Positions 35,571 through 50,355 of a DNA stretch of 64,000 nucleotides are shown here, one piece after another. Below the pieces are notes generated by a model. The model made no database searches. It saw nothing but the letters and a program-made list of their open reading frames with translations, and was not told the origin of the DNA. A program made the translations under genes and the position numbers. The stretch comes from Trematomus loennbergii (Eukaryota; Chordata; Actinopteri; Perciformes; Nototheniidae): positions 25,261,200 to 25,325,199 of the forward strand of contig JAAOOA010000016.1 in NCBI GenBank assembly GCA_012861695.1. Reading direction: 5' to 3'. The first letter of the stretch is position 1; every line of letters begins with the position of its first letter.

Positions 35571-35750
35571 GAGCTACAGGCATTTGGAAAAACATCTGCC
35601 TATTTGAAGATAAGACACATCATATATGGACCCATTATTAATAAAACTAAGAGTTTCAACACAAGACATGGAGCTTTACTCATCCTAATGAATAATTCAC
35701 TTCAGCCTTATATATGTGAGCTAGTCATTTACATTTATATTACATAACTA
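35571..35750 (+). repeat. Diverged direct duplication, unit 2
   Basis: Second unit of the pair that starts at 35232, with the same block order and spacing but shorter by about 25 bp. It also starts 'gagctacaggc'. Confidence 0.8.
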
Positions 35751-36086
35751 GAACATTCCACAGTATGTTGCTTAACCTGATCATCTGTATGTTGCTGTAT
35801 GTATGCTTTAATTATTCATTTTGAAAGTATTGAAATAGTGAAAAATGACAAGTGATTTAGTGGATCTGTGAATGATAGATTAAGTTCATATAAAGCAGTG
35901 TGTATTTCAATGCAAAGCTGGATATTCTGATTTCCTGCTGGATGAGGTATTTTGTATGCAAATCTCTTGAAACCCACATGGATGGGGTTTCAGTTATAAG
36001 TCCACTTGTGATCCAGTGTCAGTGCACTTTTTGAACATTACACTGACTGTGATACAAACAGTGGATGCAGTAGGGGAAGGTTTAAA

Positions 36087-36576
36087 TAGGGCTGTGCAAT
36101 TAATCGTATTTTAATCGCAATTACGATTTTGGCCTGCCACAATTACGAAAACAACATAATCGAAAAAACGATTATTTTGCTTTGCTTGGTTGTGACAGTG
36201 CACTGCAACATATTTGATCTAATTTATTTTAGTCTAATTTATTTGTATTTATCATATTTACATATGTTTAGTAGCTTGTTGAAGTGCGCTCCAAAATATT
36301 TGTTGATCTTGTTTATTGGTATTTATTATTTTGATATTATTTATTTAAATGTAAATATAAATGTATCATTTATTTTTGTATTGGTTTTTCAGTTGAATAT
36401 ACGTTCAGGGTAATCAACAGTTAAAAAGATACTGTTCAAATTATTATTTGTATTTGTTTTAAAGTTCAATAATGGATGTTTTCAAAGTCAATGAATAATC
36501 GTATTTAATAATCGTGATATCAATTATTGACCAAAATAATCGTGATTATGATTTTTGCCATAATCGCACAGCCCTA
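36087..36576. mobile_element. hAT-like MITE (8-bp target duplication)
   Basis: It begins TAGGGCTGTGCAATTAATCG and ends with the matching inverted end ...GCACAGCCCTA. Further subterminal inverted similarity (aatcgtattttaatcgc / ataatcgtgattatg) extends inward. It is flanked by ggtttaaa (36079-36086) and ggttcaaa (36577-36584), an 8-bp target duplication with one mismatch. An 8-bp duplication is the hallmark of hAT transposases. The interior is AT-rich and non-coding; the open frame at 36129-36413 is low-complexity. Confidence 0.85.
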
Positions 36577-36785
36577 GGTTCAAACATATAGATGAAATCT
36601 GCTGCGAGTCAGGTGTACAAACAAAGTGAAGGAGGATGTCTGATGTGAGCGGAGAGCTGTGATAACCAAGTGGAGGTTCAACTGATTTGTGGTGCTCAGT
36701 GGCCCGAATCACTATATGTAATGCAAGAGAGTGAGTCTCGCCTGCAGCTTTACTGGGACATGTATGTGCTAGCAGTTAGTAGTGA

Positions 36786-36786
<1 letters not shown>

Positions 36787-36862
<76 letters not shown>
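36787..36862. repeat. (AC)38 microsatellite
   Basis: An uninterrupted AC array. Confidence 0.97.
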
Positions 36863-36865
<3 letters not shown>

Positions 36866-37879
36866 CTGCTTTTCTTGCTGCACGAAGAGAGGAACAAACA
36901 CACAAGGGGCATGCACCCTGGTTAATATGTGCAATTCTGGAAAGTGAACGCACCCCAAACCACACACACTGTCTCCGTCTCTCTCCTGCTCTTTCTCCCT
37001 CTTTCCCTCTGTCTCTCTCCTGCTCTCCCTCACTCTCTCCTCTCGCTGCCGCAGCTGCAGTGTAAGCTAATCTGTACGAGCTCCAGTGTGCAGGATCCCT
37101 GGCTTACAGAGATCTGATACCGATTCATCTGTCTCCCTCTTTTTTTTCTCATCCCTTTCTCTTTCTCTGCCTCTCTGTAGTGTTCAAAGCTGCACATATA
37201 TTACATCCACATGCTCTCTCAATGAAACAGGCTGATCAGGAGACTCCGGCTCTGATCTTTGATTTATTTCACCTATTAAATCCACTTTAGTCATGATGAG
37301 CGGGGATTTAGATGAAGCAGAGGAGGCGGTTGAGAGATTCTTAAAGCTGCAAGTCACCAGAATGTGCGTTATCTTTACAGTTCTATACTGTGTGTTGCCT
37401 TTTTGAGATTTAAAACTAAATGGTGCACAATGACCAGCTATCTAAATGTGTGGCAGAGGAGCATATGTGTCCTTTTAAGAAGGAATATTCCTGAATGGTG
37501 GAAAAGCCTTGTCATGCTCCCGGATACATTTTCTGTGTAACCCATTATGACTAGATGTCCCCGTTTGCCAGGAACAATGTCTGGATGTAATGCTTCGTCA
37601 CCGGCTTGGAAACTCTGTAGAAATACACAGATTGGTCAGACCCTTCCAACATTGAAGTATTCAATTATTGGCCTATTAGGCTGTTATGTCAATTTTTCTA
37701 CTGTTAAATTAAAACAATGTTAACTTTTGATTCAATACAATGAAATCACAAAAGGTTTGTGTGCACACTTGCTCTTTAAACCTGCAATTTTTGTTTCTCT
37801 TGATCAAATGTTTCAAGGGCATGTAGGTGTGCAGGAGCATTTTTTTTAAATGACCAGAAGCCATGCGTGACTCAGATTC

Positions 37880-37931
<52 letters not shown>

Positions 37932-37972
37932 TTCGGTCTCGGTCTCGGTCTCGGTCTCTCTCTCTCTCTCTC

Positions 37973-38009
<37 letters not shown>
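37880..38009 (+). repeat. Compound (GGTCTC)n / (TC)n tandem repeat
   Basis: About twelve hexamer units of GGTCTC (one variant, GGTTTC) run into a (TC)n tract that is interrupted once by another GGTCTC. The hexamer is most simply an expansion of a GG-containing variant inside the TC tract. Confidence 0.95.
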
Positions 38010-38011
<2 letters not shown>

Positions 38012-38514
38012 CTTGCTACCTATGTCTTCATCCAAAATCAAATAAAAACCGAAAATTTCACAAACTGGAGAAAGGGCTTTTGGCCATACTGCAAATTCCC
38101 TTCTAATAAATTGCTCTCATGAAAGATCATAAGTATGAATTGGGTGATAAGAGGTGAGTGATGGAGCATGTGTGTGTTTGGGGTTAAAGCTGCCAAATAA
38201 CTCATTGGATTTGTGTCAAATGTCTGGGGATCAAAAGATCAATGTGATTATCCCACCTCTGGACGACAGCTCACATCGACTCTTGAAGCTGAAAGGAAAC
38301 ATGTTAATGACTCAGTAAAAGTGTGCAGATAAAGATTCAAAGGTTTTATTGGCATATCCACGTATGCAGGTGTTCTATCTCCCATATCCACTGTATGAAG
38401 AGATTAGAATAGAAAAGAAACCTTGATTTCAGTGCTTGATGTGTTTCTCAAACCCTTTGATGTGGCGTCTGGCCATTTACAAAAAGAAAATAGTTATGTA
38501 GCTATGAACCTACA

Positions 38515-38630
38515 GGTAGCAGCCTATTAGCTTAGCATAACAACTGGAAACTATAATAGTCTGGGGATTACCAAAACTGCCCAAAGCTCACCTATTCATA
38601 TGTTACATCTTGTTTGTTCAGTATGTAATC
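38515..38630 (+). repeat. Teleost repeat fragment ('attagcttagc ... ctggaaac' family)
   Basis: It shares 'cctattagcttagcat', 'aactggaaac', 'ctgcccaaagctcac' and 'tgttacatcttgtttgtt' with a repeat widely seen in fish. Related pieces in this window are at 57403-57600 and, reversed, 15321-15380. Confidence 0.55.
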
Positions 38631-41600
38631 ACATTGAGGAATTCAAGGCCAGTAGTTTCTGTATCTAACAAAAAAGACATGCTTGTAGTATGTATCTATC
38701 TTTTAATGTCACATTTACAAATTCACAAACTGTTGAACTAATTCCTTCAGCTAATGCTCCTCCTCACAAGAATAAATAAAACATAGTTACACATAGAAAG
38801 GATGATAGCCACTGGCCACAGCATCGCGTGTCATATCTTTGTGTTGTGATCTGGGCCTGACAGTTGACATTGCTGTTACCCTCAAGCTGGTCTTCCAACT
38901 GCAAAGTGCACAAAACCCTGTAGACACACATTTTGTGTACGTTTGTATAAGAAAGAGAGGCTATAGCTATGTTTAGCTTTCTGCCTCTATATCTTCCACA
39001 TTCACTGGACGTAAACATCTCCTCATATACTCATGGTGCATCTTGCAGAGAGAAAGTAGCTTGCAGTCAAATGAAATGAACACTACACGACCAGCTTAAA
39101 CACGAATCTGACATGCAGTGCATTTGAGACTCAGCATTATTTTTAATGTATGGTCTATAAACATGTATGTAAGGGTGTGTGTGTGCTTATGTTTGCAGAT
39201 AGTGTTTTGCTATATTTTAAGGTAATCAAAGTGTATATATTTAATGCATGTGTGCGTGTACTAATGGTATGCAATAGATAAATTATACATCATTCTTACT
39301 GTCAGTTCTGGTCCTCTGGGATCCGACCCCGATGAGTTCTCCCGCGATCCGGGAATAGGAGTATAATCGTGAATATCAGCTGGGAATTATCTTAATAGTA
39401 GAGATTCAGTGCATGGGATTTATTTCTATGTCCTCATACATCACAGAGCTCATAACTTACTGTTGTAGGGCGTTGAACCCTGGTTTATTATTTGTCCTGT
39501 GTGTAATGCATGTGTTTCTACATATGATGTTATAGCCCTGCAGGGAGGGACTGTTGAGGTAGGTCAGATTGATTGTGAATGAGGAGGCAGCCCAGTGGCA
39601 CACCCTGATCCATCTTAATAAGATACTCGTTTTTTTACAAACAAACGTCATGATCCGCCAGTGGGGCGAGATCATACAGTAATCACTTGTTTCTTCATGT
39701 CATAATTTTTATAAATGTGCATATTGAAAAAAACAAGCTTAGTGAGAGACTTCGTATCTAGAGGCTACAAAGAAAAATCTATCTCAAGAGATTTTGCGCT
39801 TCTCCCTTAAGTTCAAAGAACATTTCATGCATCAGAAACCCTACATGAACCTAAGTGACAGACTACAGCCAGCAACTGCTCTCAAGTCTATAAATATACT
39901 TTATGCTATAGTCTGAAGCACAGAAACAATGAAATCTAACTCTCTAGACACTAAAATCCATACATATACCTTTTATGAGATATGACCAGATGCTGTTTGC
40001 AAGTGTCCATTTCCCAAGGCTAAAAAAGTGAAAATGTTTCTTGACCATTGAATCACTTCAGACCTTTTTCCCTCTTATTTTCTCCCTATGAGGTTTTTAT
40101 TTTAGAGTCATACTGTTACGTGACATGGACATATTCCCTGTTGTTTCCTCCCCCTCTGCTTCCTGTACGAGAGGAACGTGGGGGTGTCAGTAAGTTTGTT
40201 AAGGTAATTGGAGGTCTTTAATGAGATGACTGGTGACGGATGCCGACCAGAAGCTTGAAGCTGGGGGCTTCTCACCTGATTAAGATAAATGATTTATTAT
40301 TGTTCTTAAGGTTACAGGGAGGTTATGGTAATAGATGGACAGATCATCGAGAAGAGAAATGGATTAGGAGATGCTGAAGTTTCGTTCCACAATTTAAAAC
40401 TCATCTTTTTGATACAAAACAAACGACGGAGACTCTTTCCTTTCTATTCGTCGGGGCAGAAAACCCACAAAATTGCAATTAGATCATAACCAAAACTCTC
40501 CATGGAAATGCAGGCTAATGAAATTCTTTTAGCGTTAGCAGCTATTAAGGGCAGAAACTTCCACCTCACCGATTATGTAATGAGGGAAACTCTGGATAAG
40601 TAACTGCCTTTGCCTCCAAATTGAAAATGAAACATGAATTAGGAAAATCTGACAACTTCTTTTCATTCCAGCAGAGAAATTAAACGGCCAACATCAGTAA
40701 GTTAATATGTAATCATAATATTTAAAATGTATAGTTATTAATCAGCCAAAAAGAGTGGTTCCAGCCAAATGAAAGAGAGAGGAGAAATACATTCACGCTG
40801 CCATCTATCAGCAATGGCAGGTTGTCTATATGTTGGAGGACCGAGCTATCCCACAATGCCCTAGTGGCCATGCTGCCTATCTCCGTGGTGACAGGCATCT
40901 CCCTGGTGAGCCATGATTGGATGAACGGACTGTCAGGGAGGAAAGGCCCCTTGAGTGTGTGTGTGTTGTGTATGTGTGTGTGTGAAGATATATTACCTCA
41001 CACACTGACAGTGAGGAACGCCCTCATGCCTGCTTCATACCTCATGTGGTCACACACACTGACAGAAATGCATGTTTTTGTACCTTGTGAGGACCTTCTC
41101 ATGACTTGCATTAATTTCTTGCCTAAGGAGAAACAGATACTAATGCAAAAGCAATCTGTGGAGCTGTGGTAAGGGCACTTGATATATGTAAGTGTCATAG
41201 GTTTATATTGTTAAAATAAAGTATATATTATTATAAAGCTCAAATAACTAAGCAGATTTGTGGGAATTGAATATTTTAACCTAAAAAAACTAAACTTGGT
41301 GGATATGTTTACCCTGACTTTGAGATTTTCAGAACATTAAATTGTATTGCAATTAATGCAATAAGTTTGAACGGCTGTATTTATAAACTCCTCAAGAGAC
41401 CAAGTGATGATAAAGATATACAATTATCTGGCTGTAGGTTGTAGTTAAGTATATTTTTCTGTACGATTATTACTTTAAGAAACTCGTAACTGAGCACTAT
41501 TAGTTTAACAGAGTGAGGCCAGTGGATGTAGGCTATCACCTGATCCTTTTTCCAATGTAGCACACGGACTCCCAAGACGCTATGTAGGACAAGATAGCAG

Positions 41601-43283
41601 GAGAGAGAGAGAGAGAGAAGGCCTCTGGCTCTCCTTCCTTCTGGTTTCAGCCTCATTTTAACTCTCAGGCATACTTTAAGACTTTACCACTATCAACTCT
41701 TTCCATGTTATCTCTTTAAACTTTCTGTCACTGTTTCTAGCCCATCATTGCTTTCACTCTGCACCACTTATCTCAAGGAAGTATGGCAGTTTCAAATTGA
41801 TCTGATTCCATTAAATCTTTAGCAGTGTCCCCATTTGACACATGGAGACATCATTCATGAATGCCACTGTTATAGGCTGCTTTTACATTTAAGCTTACAC
41901 AATGTTGGTTTTCCATGCTAACACTTTTAACCACTATGAATGTAATGGAGCAATATTTAATATATCTATATATATATATTCAATATATCCCCGTACCGTT
42001 TAATACAGTATGTAATGCTAATAAATAAACTTAGCAATGCACGAACAAAGGCAGTGAAGAAGATGATTTCCAGCAAACAAACGCAATTAATGCTTAAGGG
42101 AATGCATTAGACCTGAAGGATGAACACAGTTTTGCTGAGAAACCTTAAATAACCACCAAATTAAACCTTAATACCTTATCGAGGAAGAGGATCATCTAAA
42201 ACTGGCCATTGTGCAGCAAATGTCTTGGTATATGTTAGTATCTCAACAGAGCAAACATTTCCAGTTTTATTTTTGCAACTGTTTCAGATGAGCAAATGAG
42301 ATTTATTCTGTTTCATACCCGTTTACAGCTACAATTTGTCATTCTGTGACTCCATAGAAACGATGCTAGCAACCCACTACTATGTCCCATTTTAGGAGCC
42401 ACATGCTTCAAAGGACACAGCCTGTGTAGTCATTGGAGGATTGAGTCTGCATCTCTTCTTCAATAAACAATGGAGTCACCATAGCCTCATCTCTCAATCT
42501 AAAAGCGTCTTGCGTGCATTAGATGTTCAATTTGGCGAAATGACTGAGACTGAAACACAGCTGGAGCTCAACTGTTACCCATAAACCAGCTCTCTATCAG
42601 TGTAGTATATCTATCAGTGGCATCATGGAGTATTTCAATATGTCCCGGAAAAGCCAGGGACATTTAAATTGATTGGGCTAAAAATTCTCAATATTAACAC
42701 GGCGCTAATATTTAATCGTCGGACATGTTACTGTCCAATATGGATCGTGTTGGCTGTTTAATGGGAGTCTCTGACGTGTGGAGGTTTTTGTGCTCTGACT
42801 GTGAATATTTCTTTAATTTGATTCAAAGCAAAGCCTGCCGCATTCTGAATGGTTGGCACCACTCAGAAAACAAGTGGGAGTAAATGACAATCAATAAAAA
42901 ACACTGCATCAACAATATAACCATCAACAACTTATATGGTATAACAATAAGTGATGTAGACAGTGATGTAGAATGTAGACTAGCCTTGATGCTAAAAGAG
43001 TGTTTATTGACCAATATGCAATGAAAATGTATTAAAGTTTGTATTCCTCTAACTGGGTGGAAGAAAATGCTTTCTGAAAAAGACAAGTTTGTTTATTTCT
43101 CTGCAAGTGAGTGGTTTTATTGTCACATTTTTCACCACTTATGATATTTGACCAAGTGGCCAATATACTGCAAACCGTTTTAAAAGGATAGCTCGATCTC
43201 TGTCTCTCTGTGTATAATTTATTAGATACTATATAGGCCCCCAAGCTAAACAGACGACAGGTAATTTAGGGCTGTAAATCGTT

Positions 43284-43301
43284 CACACACACACACACAC
43301 G

Positions 43302-43340
<39 letters not shown>
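43284..43340. repeat. (CA)n microsatellite
   Basis: An AC array with GCACGC interruptions. It is paired with an oppositely oriented (TG)n array starting 118 bp downstream. Confidence 0.95.
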
Positions 43341-43343
<3 letters not shown>

Positions 43344-43457
43344 CGACCACACACATAACACATACACACACCTACAGTTGCCCTTCTGTCTGTTGTATAT
43401 CAAACAGAGAACAAACAGGGTCAGACAGACACGAGCCATGCCCTGCTGTTTACACAG

Positions 43458-43562
<105 letters not shown>

Positions 43563-43786
43563 TTTAACATCCCCTTCTGTTGGGAAATCTGATCTGCAGT
43601 ATTTGAAAGTGTCCCTCATATCTGGTTTTAAAATCTTTTTCTGTGATTTAACACATTTACAGTAAAGACAAGGCCAGAGTTAGTGTGTGTCACTTTGTGT
43701 CTCTTCCAAACCATTAAATAAATCCTCCATTACACATTCATCCTGCTTCCGCTGCTTCAATACAGTCAACCAAACTGTATGACCGG

Positions 43787-43787
<1 letters not shown>

Positions 43788-43851
<64 letters not shown>

Positions 43852-43857
43852 CCCACA

Positions 43858-43912
<55 letters not shown>
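43788..43912. repeat. (CA)n microsatellite, interrupted
   Basis: An AC array of about 125 bp with several CC interruptions that shift the repeat phase. Confidence 0.95.
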
Positions 43913-45418
<1,506 letters not shown>

Positions 45419-46055
45419 ATGTAGTGTTTGTTTAGCTGAAGGTGTGTCCTACAATGCGTATTGTGTGTTCACGTGTCTAGCTTTGTGTGCATTTGTGTGT
45501 GTTATTTACAGTTAAGGTGTCATAGTGGGTCAACAGAAACCTCTGACTCTCTGGGAGATATGGAGAGAAAACGTGAGGTTAAAAAGGGGTCAATGATAAC
45601 TGCTGATGTGAGACACCTTACAGTTGACTGCACTGACCCCAGAACAGACAGTAAGACCATTCCCTGTGGGTCAAATTTGCGCCAATTTTATTTAAAAAAT
45701 GATCATTTCTCTCATGTTTTACCTTATCATGCTTTTGTTGCATTTCTAGTAAAGCATCCATGTTGAACCTGTTTTTGGTTCTGTTCTTTTCCTCTATTGG
45801 CTGCAGAAATGTCCCCCTTTTGCTTTTACTCCTTTCATGGCATTCTCCCTTAGCTTCATCCTTTATCTCTCTCCTCCTCCTCGTCTGTCCTCCCTCCATC
45901 CTCTCATTTATCCATGCATTCAATCACCCTCTCTTTGTGTTTTTGTAGCAGCTGTCGTAGATTTATGTCTCCCTAAACAGAAAAAGAGGGGCTACACCTT
46001 TTACTCTTTTCACTGACAAAAGGCACTCGTAAAACACATGCTAACAGCCACACAG

Positions 46056-46056
<1 letters not shown>

Positions 46057-46129
<73 letters not shown>

Positions 46130-46151
46130 CACACACACACACACACACACC
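46057..46151. repeat. (CA)n microsatellite
   Basis: An AC array with one AA interruption near 46129. A (TG)n array begins 114 bp downstream in the opposite orientation. Confidence 0.95.
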
Positions 46152-46265
46152 TACACACCACTGGTCATGCAGGTATTCAATTAGACCTATGCGTATTGCT
46201 TTAGCGTGCCACAGAAAGAAGGCCTTAGTGCTGTGCTGTTCATTTCCACTGGCTCTTTAAAAGTA

Positions 46266-46287
46266 TGTGTGTGTGTGTGTGTGTGTG

Positions 46288-46366
<79 letters not shown>

Positions 46367-46377
46367 TGTGTGTGTGT

Positions 46378-46422
<45 letters not shown>
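46266..46422. repeat. (TG)n microsatellite, interrupted
   Basis: A TG array of about 157 bp with TT and GG interruptions. Confidence 0.95.
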
Positions 46423-46425
<3 letters not shown>

Positions 46426-46578
46426 GGGGATGTGCTTTTTAGTATTAGCATGTTAGTTCTTTCCAGACCAAACCAACTGACATGAAAAAGAAAAATGAAA
46501 TATGGGTAAAATAACACAGAATAATCATAATGAATGACAGTAGGAAGAGAAAGGCAAGAAAAAATAGGTTATTTTGGA

Positions 46579-46973
46579 TTAAAAGGCATTATTATGCTCA
46601 TTTTCAAGTTTGACTTTAATGCTCAAAAAGCTCTTTTTCTCATACTACCTGTGCTGCAGCACCTCTTTTCACCCTCTGTCCGAAACCAGAGCCCAATCTG
46701 CTCTGATTGGTTAGCTGGCCAGCTCTGTTGTGATTGGTCAACCCTTAAGAGATGTCCCGCCCCTTAGCCTATCACGTACAATGTGTTGGAGTGCTAGCCA
46801 ATATAAGCGAAATTGTAACGTAGTGATGTCACTATGTTAAGGTAATAAACAGATGACTACAATTAAGACGTTTCAGGCACTTTGGGTTTTTAGACATTTC
46901 AGACCATGAAAAAAAAACGATATACCACACTACAGGAAAGGGGAATCCCAAAAAGCCTAATAGGGCCTCTTCT
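46579..46973 (+). mobile_element. Teleost non-autonomous DNA element, fuller copy of the 172-476 family
   Basis: The left end 'aaggcattattatgctca' and right end 'gcctaatagggcctctt' are imperfect inverted repeats. A TTAA lies at the left edge (46579-46582), while the right edge is degraded (tctaa). The interior shares 'ctctgattggt', 'gctggcc', 'tgttgtgattggtcaaccc' and 'tgatgtcactatg' with copy 1. No open frame is present. Partial copies are at 15401-15493 and 29613-29705. Confidence 0.75.
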
Positions 46974-47299
46974 AAGTGGGGTACATGAAGGGGGATTAAA
47001 GAATAAGTTCATGTTCACAGTGTACAGTTTGGTTCTACTCGAGTGCCTATGAGCAAAGTCCAGCCTTATATTATGTTAGCCCCCTATAGACCTCCATGCC
47101 TTTCTCCTTCTCTATTTCCATCCCAATTTCGTTCCCCCTCTTGGGAATGTCTCAAAGGAATGTTTCCATTCCCAAGCATTAAAAAAAGACAAAGTTGGTG
47201 GGGTCAGTGTGTGTGTGTGTGTGTGTGCATTTGTGTGTGTCTGCCTGCCTGGCTGCATAGTTCTGTGTGTGTCAATTGGAGAGCAAGAGTGAAAAAGAG

Positions 47300-47415
<116 letters not shown>

Positions 47416-47512
47416 ATGTGTGCTGTTATTGATCAGGTCTCTCCTCCACCATTGGTTATCGGGGAAGGCAGCAGGCCCTGCACACTGCTGCACATTACTC
47501 AATGTACACACA

Positions 47513-47513
<1 letters not shown>

Positions 47514-47597
<84 letters not shown>
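47514..47597. repeat. (CA)42 microsatellite
   Basis: An uninterrupted AC array, the partner of 47303-47413. Confidence 0.97.
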
Positions 47598-47599
<2 letters not shown>

Positions 47600-49775
47600 G
47601 CTCTCCCTCTATCCTCTTTTTCCATCCCCTAATAGCAGATAATGTATTTAAATGAAACCCAAATGGAAGCGGACTTTGTGAATACACATGATTAGATGCA
47701 TTCAGATTAAGTATCGAGCCATACAGGTTGTTTTAAACCATCCCATCCTCATCCATCATCCTTATGGTCCGAAAAAGAAATCCCATCCTCATTTCCATCC
47801 TGCTCACAGGGAGAGGAATGTCAAATATGATGAAAGTCACAGGACTGAAATAAAAGTGTTGCTTAAGTTTCTTCCTCTCAGGTGCTTTAAGATAAACACT
47901 TATCGTAATGAATTTGTACTGCACTTAAACTTAATCATATCCAATCTTATTTGCTCACAGCATCTGTTCATTGCCTTACCAGCATTTCTATGGAAGACAT
48001 ACATGCTGTTTTTCTCTAGGATTGACATAAGGCAATCCCATAAACTCACTCTGTAGGACCAGAAATATTTCAGTATTCCTATATCCTCCCTTCTGTGTGA
48101 CAGGAGGTCATTTCAGCTATCTGTAGTTACAGTATTCTGTCAGATTGATCCCTGGAGCGTGTTCCTGCTCGTCCCTACTGTCAGTCAGACTCCTCGTTCT
48201 CCTCCTCAAACCTCCTGGATGTATGAAGTGGATCTTAAGTGGAAATCAATGAAGGGCTGCAGCTCTCCCCTGCACTCATCTCCGCTGACTGAGACGGAGA
48301 GGCTCAACACGCACAGTGGGCTGTTGTCCACTCAGCAGAGGACTAAACACTGTGCTAAACAGTACCCAGCACAGTGGACATAGACCAAATGGAAGTAACT
48401 TTTGAACATTGTGTTTAGAGTTAAAATAACCACAGTACTGCTGGTAATTGACTACAAAAGTAACGTGACTTCTGTTTCTACACCAGGGTAAAAGTCTGGT
48501 GTTTTTGGCCACCTTTCTTCTCTTTAAATCCTCCTACAAACTAACTTTGTTGTCGTTTGTACTTACGGTTTTGAGATTTCGTGGATTACATACTAATGAA
48601 TTTAGGGGCTATGGAGTATGAGAACAGCTTGAGACAGTAGCCTCTATGGAGACAGGCTTTAAAGTGTCTATGCAGCTATGATATAGACTCTGTTAACACA
48701 GCAAAAGGTTATTGTATTCATTAGTCTCTGTTCACTTTACATACTGTGACTTTTAAATGAGTTCAGGTCCCAAGACATCTGGCCACACAACTCATGTCTG
48801 CTCTGACTAAAGAGTAAATGGACTATGAGTTTGACTTCATTATAATGCAGAGGTAGAAGGTCCTGCCTAGTCTCTCAGGTGGACTACAGATTGAAATACA
48901 CTCTGGCTACCATTAAATACAATGGAGTTCAAAGGGGAAGATTAAATACACGTACTGCAGCTCTGTGTCTCTGCCTCTGCCTCTCTCTACGTGTCTCTAG
49001 AGTCATTTAAACCCATATCACTTAAGTTAAATTTACTCATAAAGTGTGAACAAAGAGTTCATCAGTCTCTGGCTTTGAACTTTTTGCTAAGGGTCATAAC
49101 ACTCTACTGAACCCCCAAGTGACTCAAATTAAATGAAGACTTTTACTGCTTCAAAGCTGTCGTCGTAAGATGTCAACAGTCTGGTTGTTTACCCCCCTTC
49201 TAATTGGCTCTGCATGTGCATTTCAACATGAAATATGAATAAGAGTTGTGTACTCATTGGGTCTTTTAACGTGCCTCAGCCAATCAGAGGTCATGAGCAG
49301 TTATCCGTTTTGTATTTATTATTCTACCAGCGGTCCTCAGTGTTTTAGAAGTGTCCTGTATCTGAGGCTGAATGTCAAGAAGCTTTCCTAATGAACTTTA
49401 AGCCAGTGCTCTGCTGGGAAGCAGCGTGGTACGACATCTGTCATAACACAATCAGTCACACACACATCCATACGCACACAGGGAGACAGAGAGAGCAGGG
49501 CAACAGGTGTGCTTTCTATGCAAGTATTCCCTCACCACCTCTCTCTTAAATTCCCATCTTCTCTCCCTTCTTATTTTTAAATGTCTATTTAACCATGCAA
49601 TGAATGTGTTGTTGTCTAACTCTATTGGAAACAATGCCATGTAACAACAAACTGCGAACACTTTTACTTAACTCCGTCACAAAAGCAGTGTCTTCTTAGA
49701 AAGTAGAACATCCACTGATCAATCGTGGGTTTCTCCTTTTGATCATAACCAAAGTTGTTTCCCTGGGCAAGACTC
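47598..49775 (+). other. Gene-free stretch
   Basis: No exon, RNA gene or defined repeat recognised. Confidence 0.45.
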
Positions 49776-49778
49776 TTA

Positions 49779-50352
49779 CGGCCCGTCCACACAGCAGCGT
49801 TAAAAAAATCTTGGAGGTGGGCGTATCTGAAGCTTGGGGATTTTTTTGCGAGCAAGGCACCAACAACCAATCACATGAATCTCCCGCCCCGACATATGAA
49901 GCAAAAAAGTTTGAAGTAAACTGGATATAAACTCCCCAAACAGGCGAAAACATACCACTGTCTCTGCCACCTCCCTCCATGCCTGGCTCCTCCGGTTTAT
50001 ATCCCGGTAGGTAAATAGGGACTGGTCATAAAGCACCGGGTGATTCCCTACCGCTAATTTCTTCTCCATTTTTGGAATATGAGGAAATGACCTGCGGTAT
50101 GTCTCTCCCAGCATACACGCGTTTGATTGGCTAGCGCTTGAACTGTCAGATTTGCATACACGGGATTTGATTGGCTGACGCTTCCACCTCAGCTTCAAAA
50201 GTTGAACATTGCTCAACTTTGAATCCTGAAAATCTCCGCTCGCCTGCCCACAATGCAGTTCGGCGAAAAGTGAGGCAAATGACGTCACCCCATTCAAAGT
50301 GAATGGGCAGAAGCGTTTCAAGATTTTTTAACGCTGCTGTGTGGAAGGTCCG
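49779..50352. mobile_element. PIF/Harbinger-like MITE (TTA duplication, long TIRs)
   Basis: The left end CGGCCCGTCCACACAGCAGC and the right end (reverse complement CGGACCTTCCACACAGCAGC) are inverted repeats. The match continues through 'gttaaaaaaatcttg' to about 35 bp. The flanking TTA at 49776-49778 and 50353-50355 fits the 3-bp TWA target of PIF/Harbinger transposases. The interior has no transposase; open frames on the minus strand (such as 49800-50321) show no recognisable domain. Confidence 0.8.
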
Positions 50353-50355
50353 TTA

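Larger units (their letters stand above)
34373..36086 (+). other. Intronic/intergenic stretch with a local duplication
   Basis: Apart from the diverged tandem duplication at 35232-35437 and 35571-35750, no gene or element is recognised. Confidence 0.45.
36863..43283 (+). other. Gene-free stretch
   Basis: It contains a CT-rich tract (about 36970-37160), the hexamer array at 37880, a teleost repeat fragment at 38515-38630 and a short (AT)n at about 41967-41980. No supported exon is present. The frame at 40822-41172 has no recognisable similarity. Confidence 0.4.

Noticed and set aside
35232..35750. CRISPR-like or array-type repeat
   Set aside because: There are only two diverged units, in a vertebrate genome. 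It is a simple local duplication.
40822..41172. 116-codon frame with a hydrophobic N-terminus
   Set aside because: It runs into a TG-rich stretch and has no family resemblance.
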